Below, in pieces: positions 7,713 through 10,951 of a stretch of 10,951 nucleotides of DNA. Numbering within the stretch: position 1 is the first letter of the stretch; each line of letters opens with the position of its first letter. The notes under the pieces were generated by a model that saw only the letters and a list, made by a program, of their open reading frames with translations, was not told where the DNA came from and searched no databases. This DNA is from Deltaproteobacteria bacterium. GTDB lineage: Bacteria; Desulfobacterota; Desulfarculia; Adiutricales; Adiutricaceae. The stretch covers positions 1 through 10,951 of the forward strand of contig JAIRNQ010000237.1 in the NCBI GenBank assembly GCA_031257955.1. Direction: 5' to 3'. The position numbers were made by a program, and so were the translations under genes.

Positions 7713-7930
7713 CCTTGACAAAAGTTGGCGGCGGAAAAAAATCCTCTACGCCTGAATTAACAATTTTTGAAGCGGATTCACATTTAGTCTACCCATTGGA
7801 GCATCAATGTTATCTAAATTGTCCTTGACAAAAGTTGGCGGCGGAAAAAAAACCTCTACGCCTGAATTAACAATTTTTGAAGCGGATTCACATTTAGTCT
7901 ACCCATTGGAGCATCAATATTCTCTAAATT
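7713..7930. repeat. Tandem duplication, 110-base period, of AT-rich DNA
   Basis: Bases 7713-7820 recur at 7823-7930 with only three differences (7742/7852, 7809/7919, 7812/7922), so the duplication is recent or kept uniform. The unit is AT-rich and unlike its GC-rich surroundings. Read on the minus strand, each copy contains an open stretch ending NIDAPMGRLNVNPLQKLLIQA and a TAG stop, followed by a T-run. In the coding stretch, one of the differences is silent and one changes Asp to Glu. This suggests the 3' end of a lost gene was duplicated. In the copy at 7823-7930 the frame stays open upstream into the rseP leader, but I do not recognise the protein. Each copy also starts with TTGACA on the plus strand, without a matching -10 box. 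Confidence 0.8.
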
Positions 7931-8005
7931 ATCATTGCCTGCCTGGAAAGTTTTTGCCCCCTCCCTAAGCCAAAGGTCGTCCGGTAACACATAAAGGTCG
8001 AAATA

Positions 8006-8014
8006 TGGTATAAA
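8006..8014 (+). promoter_or_regulatory. Candidate extended -10 promoter for rseP
   Basis: TGGTATAAA is an extended -10 element (TG, one base, TATAAA) about 95 bases upstream of the rseP start. The hexamer 17 bases further up is a poor -35 box, which extended -10 promoters tolerate. It is the only good -10 match just upstream of rseP. Confidence 0.35.
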
Positions 8015-8036
8015 TGGTATGTCCTTTGCCGGGACC

Positions 8037-8083
8037 CCGGGTTGGCCCCGCCAGGCGAAGCCACCGATTTGGCTTCTTCCCGG
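8037..8083 (+). promoter_or_regulatory. Structured leader upstream of rseP
   Basis: GAAGCCA (8057-8063) and TGGCTTC (8070-8076) form a 7-base-pair stem with a 6-base loop. CCGGG (8037-8041) and CCCGG (8079-8083) can close an outer stem around it. A run of seven T occurs at 8093-8099, about 16 bases past the inner stem, which is too far for a standard terminator. This may be a leader fold affecting rseP expression. Only base pairing supports it. Confidence 0.3.
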
Positions 8084-8109
8084 AGGGAGAAGTTTTTTTG
8101 GAGTAATTA

Positions 8110-9522
8110 ATGCTTCTGACGTTAGTGTCATTTATAGTTTTACTGTTAATTTTGATCTTCGTCCATGAGCTTGGCCACTTTCTGGCGGCAAAGTTATTGG
8201 GCGTTAGGGTCGAAAAATTCTCTCTAGGTTTTCCGCCCAAGCTATATTCGCGCAAGATTGGCGAGACCGTGTACCAGATCTGTTGGCTGCCCCTGGGCGG
8301 ATACGTTAGCCTGTTGGGGGAATTGCCCGGGGCCACGATATCCGAGGAAGACAAGAAGGTCTCGTTTAGCCATAAGCCGGTCTGGGTCAGGATCGCCATA
8401 AGCTTCGCCGGGCCTTTTTTTAATCTCGTCTTCGCCTTCCTGGCCCTGTGGCTCCTTATCGCCGTCGTTGGCTTTCATCATTTACCGCCCGTGGTCGGTC
8501 GATTGGTGCCCGATGGGCCGGCCCAGGTGGCCGGCCTTCAGCCCGGAGACTTGGTCTTGGCCATCGATGGGCAAGAGATTAAGTATTTTGACGAGATAAC
8601 CGAGTTTCCGGAAAAAACCGGCGGCGCTCCCATGTCGCTTTCGATAAACCGCTCGGGCCAGACCTTAAGTCTGAAGCTGAACCCGGAGAGCAAGGAACGC
8701 CAGGACATTCTGGGATCCACCGAAAGGTACTGGTCTCTGGGCCTGATGCCCAGCTCCTCGCCACGGATCGGCCAAGTCCTGGATGGCCGACCGGCCCAGC
8801 TGGCCGGTATACGGGATGGGGATCTGGTGACGGCCATAGACGGCAAGCCCATAGACGACTGGTCCCAGATCGTTGAGACCGTCCAGGGCCCTGAGGAATC
8901 AAGGGCCACCGAAACGGGTACCCCAGTAAAGCCCATGATCTTTGAGGTTCTAAGGGATGGCCAAACGCTTTCCTTTACCGTAACCCCCAAGCTTGAGCCC
9001 AACCAGACCATCGAAGGCAAGACCCTATATACCGCCATGATCGGCGTGAACAACAAACCTGACGTGTTGGTCGAAAAGGTTGGAATATTTAGGGCCTTTG
9101 GGCACGGTTTCATTGAAAGCTGTGCAATAGTCAAGCTTACTTACATGACCTTGGCCAAGCTAATCCAAACCAAGATCTCTCCCAAGATTATGGGTGGCCC
9201 CATCCTCATAGCCGAAGCCGCCGGCAGCAAGATCCGGGAAGGCTTGGCCGACTTTATCGCCCTGATGGCCATGATTAGCGTGAATTTGGCCGTCATAAAC
9301 CTAGTGCCCCTCCCGATCCTCGACGGCGGCCAAATTCTTTTCTTCCTCATCGAGGGCATACGGCGTAAGCCCCTGAGCCTAAGGTTTAAGGAAATTAGCC
9401 AAACGGTAGGCATCTTCGCCCTCTTGGCCCTGATGGTGCTGGTCTTCTATAACGACATCTCCCGCATCGTCACCCGTAAGGTGGGCCCACCGGCGGTAGT
9501 CCAGGAAACCGTCACGGACTGA
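8110..9522 (+). CDS. rseP: RIP (site-2 type) zinc metalloprotease RseP
   Basis: Intramembrane protease that cuts membrane-anchored substrates such as anti-sigma factors after a first cut, and clears signal peptides. The HExxH zinc motif is HELGH at residues 19-23 in the first membrane helix. The third zinc ligand is Asp405 in NLVPLPILDGG (397-407). A membrane-associated loop rich in Gly follows the first helix (VEKFSLGFPPKLYS to LPLGGYV). Two PDZ domains sit between the membrane halves, near residues 125-210 and 215-300, each with an AGLQPGD or AGIRDGD type core. Length of 470 is near the E. coli 450. ATG at 8110 follows GGAG at six bases. tsaB starts three bases downstream, so the two are probably co-transcribed. 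In many bacteria dxr precedes rseP; here the upstream DNA is repeats and leader instead. Confidence 0.95.
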   Translation: MLLTLVSFIVLLLILIFVHELGHFLAAKLLGVRVEKFSLGFPPKLYSRKIGETVYQICWLPLGGYVSLLGELPGATISEEDKKVSFSHKPVWVRIAISFAGPFFNLVFAFLALWLLIAVVGFHHLPPVVGRLVPDGPAQVAGLQPGDLVLAIDGQEIKYFDEITEFPEKTGGAPMSLSINRSGQTLSLKLNPESKERQDILGSTERYWSLGLMPSSSPRIGQVLDGRPAQLAGIRDGDLVTAIDGKPIDDWSQIVETVQGPEESRATETGTPVKPMIFEVLRDGQTLSFTVTPKLEPNQTIEGKTLYTAMIGVNNKPDVLVEKVGIFRAFGHGFIESCAIVKLTYMTLAKLIQTKISPKIMGGPILIAEAAGSKIREGLADFIALMAMISVNLAVINLVPLPILDGGQILFFLIEGIRRKPLSLRFKEISQTVGIFALLALMVLVFYNDISRIVTRKVGPPAVVQETVTD

Positions 9523-9525
9523 GCC

Positions 9526-10362
9526 GTGCTGGTTCTCGCCTGGGACACCTCCACCGAAGCCACCCGCCTCGGCCTCTTTCGCGTCCAGCCCTCGGTCGCC
9601 CCCGGATCCACACAAGCGGGTGGATCCGCGCCAGCCCCCGGGCTGGCCCGCGGATCCTTGACAAGTCCAGAAGCCACTGACGCCTCGGTCGTCACGGAAA
9701 CCCTCGAGACCAAAACCGGCGACGGCCGTGGTGGCCACTCGGCCACCCTCCCGCCGGCAATCGACTCCCTCTTAAAGCGCCACGCCCTTAAGCCCAGCGA
9801 TCTGGATCTTTTGGCCGTTGGCCGCGGGCCCGGTAGTTTTACCGGCCTACGAACCGGCCTGGCCTTGGCCAAAGGCCTGGCCATGGGCGCCGGCCTTCCG
9901 GCTTTGGGCCTTTCCTCGCTTACCGTCCTGGCCGGCCAGGCCTCTCCCGCCCCCTCCCCGAACGGGCCCGGTTTGGTAGCTTCGGTAATCGACGCCCGTC
10001 ACGGGGAAGTATTCTGCCGCCTCTTCCGCCCGCCCCATAGTGGTACCCCTTTGCCCGAGCCCCTCTCGGAGATACTGGTCCTAAAACCCGACCAAACCCC
10101 ACTGGCCCTCAAAGCCCTGGACCCCGACAATTTGGGCATCCTTCTGGTCGGCCCGGCCGTCTCCCTCCTGCCACCCCCGCCCACAGGCTTGGCCATCGGT
10201 TCGACCTCCCCGCCGGATCCCGCCCTCCTGGCCGCCCAAGCCGCCTTCCGCCTGCTCCATAACCTGACCGACGACTGCCCCCTCACGCCCCTCTACGGCC
10301 GCTCTCCCGACATCTTCAAAAAATGGACGCCCCCAATCCGCCTGCCCGCCAATCGCCCTTAG
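9526..10362 (+). CDS. tsaB: tRNA threonylcarbamoyladenosine biosynthesis protein TsaB
   Basis: TsaB is the ASKHA-fold scaffold partner of TsaD in making t6A at position 37 of ANN-decoding tRNAs, in the cytoplasm. Recognised by the N-terminal strand LVLAWDTST, ATLPPAIDSLL, the family hallmark GRGPGSFTGLRTGLALAKG, and SVIDARHGEVFCRLF. At 278 residues it is longer than E. coli TsaB (231). The extra length is mostly a Gly/Pro/Ala/Ser/Thr-rich insertion at residues ~22-65, between the first strand-turn and the ATLPPAID helix, plus Pro-rich stretches later. The start is GTG at 9526, three bases after the rseP stop; translation is probably coupled, since no separate ribosome binding site is evident. 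The last codons and the stop (TAG, 10360-10362) lie within a downstream repeat. Base composition is more GC-rich than in rseP. Confidence 0.93.
   Translation: MLVLAWDTSTEATRLGLFRVQPSVAPGSTQAGGSAPAPGLARGSLTSPEATDASVVTETLETKTGDGRGGHSATLPPAIDSLLKRHALKPSDLDLLAVGRGPGSFTGLRTGLALAKGLAMGAGLPALGLSSLTVLAGQASPAPSPNGPGLVASVIDARHGEVFCRLFRPPHSGTPLPEPLSEILVLKPDQTPLALKALDPDNLGILLVGPAVSLLPPPPTGLAIGSTSPPDPALLAAQAAFRLLHNLTDDCPLTPLYGRSPDIFKKWTPPIRLPANRP
9603..9657 (+). repeat. Nested GGATCC palindromes inside tsaB
   Basis: Three GGATCC sites lie within 54 bases. CGGATCCAC (9603-9611) pairs with GTGGATCCG (9620-9628). GGATCCGCGCCAGCC (9622-9636) pairs with 9641-9657 around a CCCG loop, with a two-base bulge. Together they form two alternative overlapping hairpins. 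They are translated in frame as part of the low-complexity insertion of TsaB (PGSTQAGGSAPAPGLARGSL). The structure is certain; that it is an inserted element is inference. Confidence 0.65.
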
Positions 10363-10431
10363 CTAAGGTCGATTCAATACGCCCCCAACCCGCCTTCCAA
10401 TCGCCCTTAACTAAGGTCGATTCAATACGCC
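10349..10431. repeat. 35-base direct repeats at 48-base period across the tsaB stop
   Basis: Bases 10349-10383 and 10397-10431 are identical except at one position. The first copy holds the perfect 12-base palindrome CCTTAGCTAAGG (10357-10368), which includes the tsaB stop codon; the second copy has CCTTAACTAAGG. The spacer between them is Pro-codon-like GC-rich DNA that resembles the tsaB end, suggesting a local duplication that included part of the gene. Confidence 0.8.
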
Positions 10432-10519
10432 ATTGCGCCGACTGGCCACGACCAATCCCCAAAGCGCGAGCTAATCACGGCGAAATTCAAAACGCCTATC
10501 AGCTATGGCTAAAAACATA

Positions 10520-10706
10520 ATTCCAGACTGGACATGACAAAACGCCGGTCTGGCTGCCGCAAAACAATATGGGCAACTAACTACGGCCAAACGTAAACCC
10601 GTTGAAATATCTGACTGGTCGTGGCGAAAGGCCAATACATAAAAGCCAGTCTGGCTACGCCAAACAATATAACTAAACAGGCTACGGATAAACGCAATAA
10701 TGTAGA
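10520..10706. repeat. Degenerate ~100-base repeats with CCAG/CTGG palindromes
   Basis: Two related stretches about 101 bases apart share AAAACGCCGGTCTGGCTGCC (from 10539) or AAAAGCCAGTCTGGCTACGC (10641-10660), then CAAACAATAT and a later TACGG...AAACG. Small palindromes recur: TCCAGACTGGA (10522-10532), GCCGGTCTGGC and GCCAGTCTGGC. GGATAAACGCAATAATGTAGAC just before 10707 resembles part of the downstream 107-base unit in two blocks. No gene is visible here. Confidence 0.5.
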
Positions 10707-10951
10707 CGGGGCAAGGCTAAAACCAAACGCTGGGTTGGTCTCTCCGATACGCCAAAGCGCTGACCAGTTACGGCGATACGCAATAGTCTAGACTGACTAC
10801 GGCAAATCACCAACGGGGCAAGGCTAAAACCAAACGTTGGGTTGGTCTCTCCGATACGCCAAAGCGCAGACCAGTTACGGCGATACGCAATAGTATAGAC
10901 TGACTACGGCAAATCACCAACGGGGCAAGGCTAAAACCAAACGCTGAGTTG
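10707..10951. repeat. 107-base tandem repeat array, continuing past the window end
   Basis: The unit begins CGGGGCAAGGCTAAAACC at 10707, 10814 and 10921, exactly 107 bases apart. Two full copies and the first 31 bases of a third are present. Full copies differ at only three positions (10730/10837 C to T, 10761/10868 T to A, 10788/10895 C to A). Each unit contains ACCAA...TTGGT (inverted, 8-base loop in the first copy) and the block AGTCTAGACTGAC, whose 10-base palindrome AGTCTAGACT is perfect in copy one and broken in copy two. The period is not a multiple of three and no open frame runs through, so it is not coding. It lacks the short-repeat, unique-spacer design of CRISPR. Confidence 0.9.

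Noticed and set aside
7386..7718. Open frame of 110 codons on the plus strand in the livJ leader
   Set aside because: Its composition follows the GC-rich repeats (Gly, Arg, Pro, Lys, Ser), with no start signal or recognisable domain, and it lies antisense to the livJ leader.
7713..7745. TTGACA at the start of each 110-base copy as a -35 box for rseP
   Set aside because: No acceptable -10 hexamer lies 16-18 bases downstream; the following DNA is GGCGGCGG and an A-run.
7856..8131. 91-codon minus-strand gene
   Set aside because: The 5' part is antisense to the rseP leader and start. Only the last ~25 codons, inside the duplicated unit, look gene-like, so it is described under the repeat and not as a CDS.
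10323..10520. Open frame of 65 codons overlapping the tsaB end, with SPLAKVDSIR and SPLTKVDSIR repeated 16 residues apart
   Set aside because: The peptide repeat is a by-product of the 48-base DNA repeat, which is a multiple of three. There is no ribosome binding site, and the frame overlaps tsaB in another phase.
10707..10951. CRISPR array
   Set aside because: Repeats are continuous 107-base tandem units with no unique spacers, and no cas genes are present.

Overview
The window looks like a moderately GC-rich bacterial chromosome with a periplasm. It carries a secreted, disulfide-bearing branched-chain amino acid binding protein with its LIV-type ABC transporter, and a site-2 protease (rseP) directly followed by tsaB. 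A Gram-negative host is likely. As I recall, rseP followed by tsaB occurs in Desulfobacterota (former Deltaproteobacteria), so that group is my best guess, but nothing here proves the taxon.

Layout. (1) 1-771, plus strand: 3' end of a gene for an AAA-type ATPase ending in a PD-(D/E)XK nuclease-like domain; the ATPase core lies outside the window. (2) 948-1775, plus strand: a strikingly AT-rich class II Fic protein (predicted AMP transferase). Its last ~15 codons are in GC-rich DNA and its 3' end overlaps the convergent livF. (3) 7261 down to 1760, minus strand: a complete five-gene operon, livJ-livH-livM-livG-livF. The binding protein captures substrate in the periplasm, LivH and LivM form the channel, and LivG and LivF hydrolyse ATP. 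livJ is followed by a strong hairpin and a 400-base gene-free spacer. It is preceded by a leader of roughly 390 bases if the best promoter match is correct. (4) 7262-8109: gene-free. It holds the livJ leader and promoter, a 110-base-period tandem duplication of AT-rich DNA, and a likely rseP promoter and leader. (5) 8110-10362, plus strand: rseP and tsaB, three bases apart. TsaB carries a low-complexity insertion encoded by nested GGATCC palindromes. (6) 10349-10951: gene-free repeat DNA. Two 35-base copies at a 48-base period begin inside the tsaB 3' end. Degenerate palindrome-bearing repeats follow, then a 107-base tandem repeat that runs off the window.

The core genes are ordinary. The less ordinary material is in the accessory left end (ATPase-nuclease and foreign-looking Fic gene) and in the repeats around rseP-tsaB, which have invaded or duplicated at both flanks and inside the tsaB coding sequence. 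I did not find a clearly new multi-gene system. The best candidates for undescribed biology are the palindromic insert inside tsaB and the 107-base repeat array after it.
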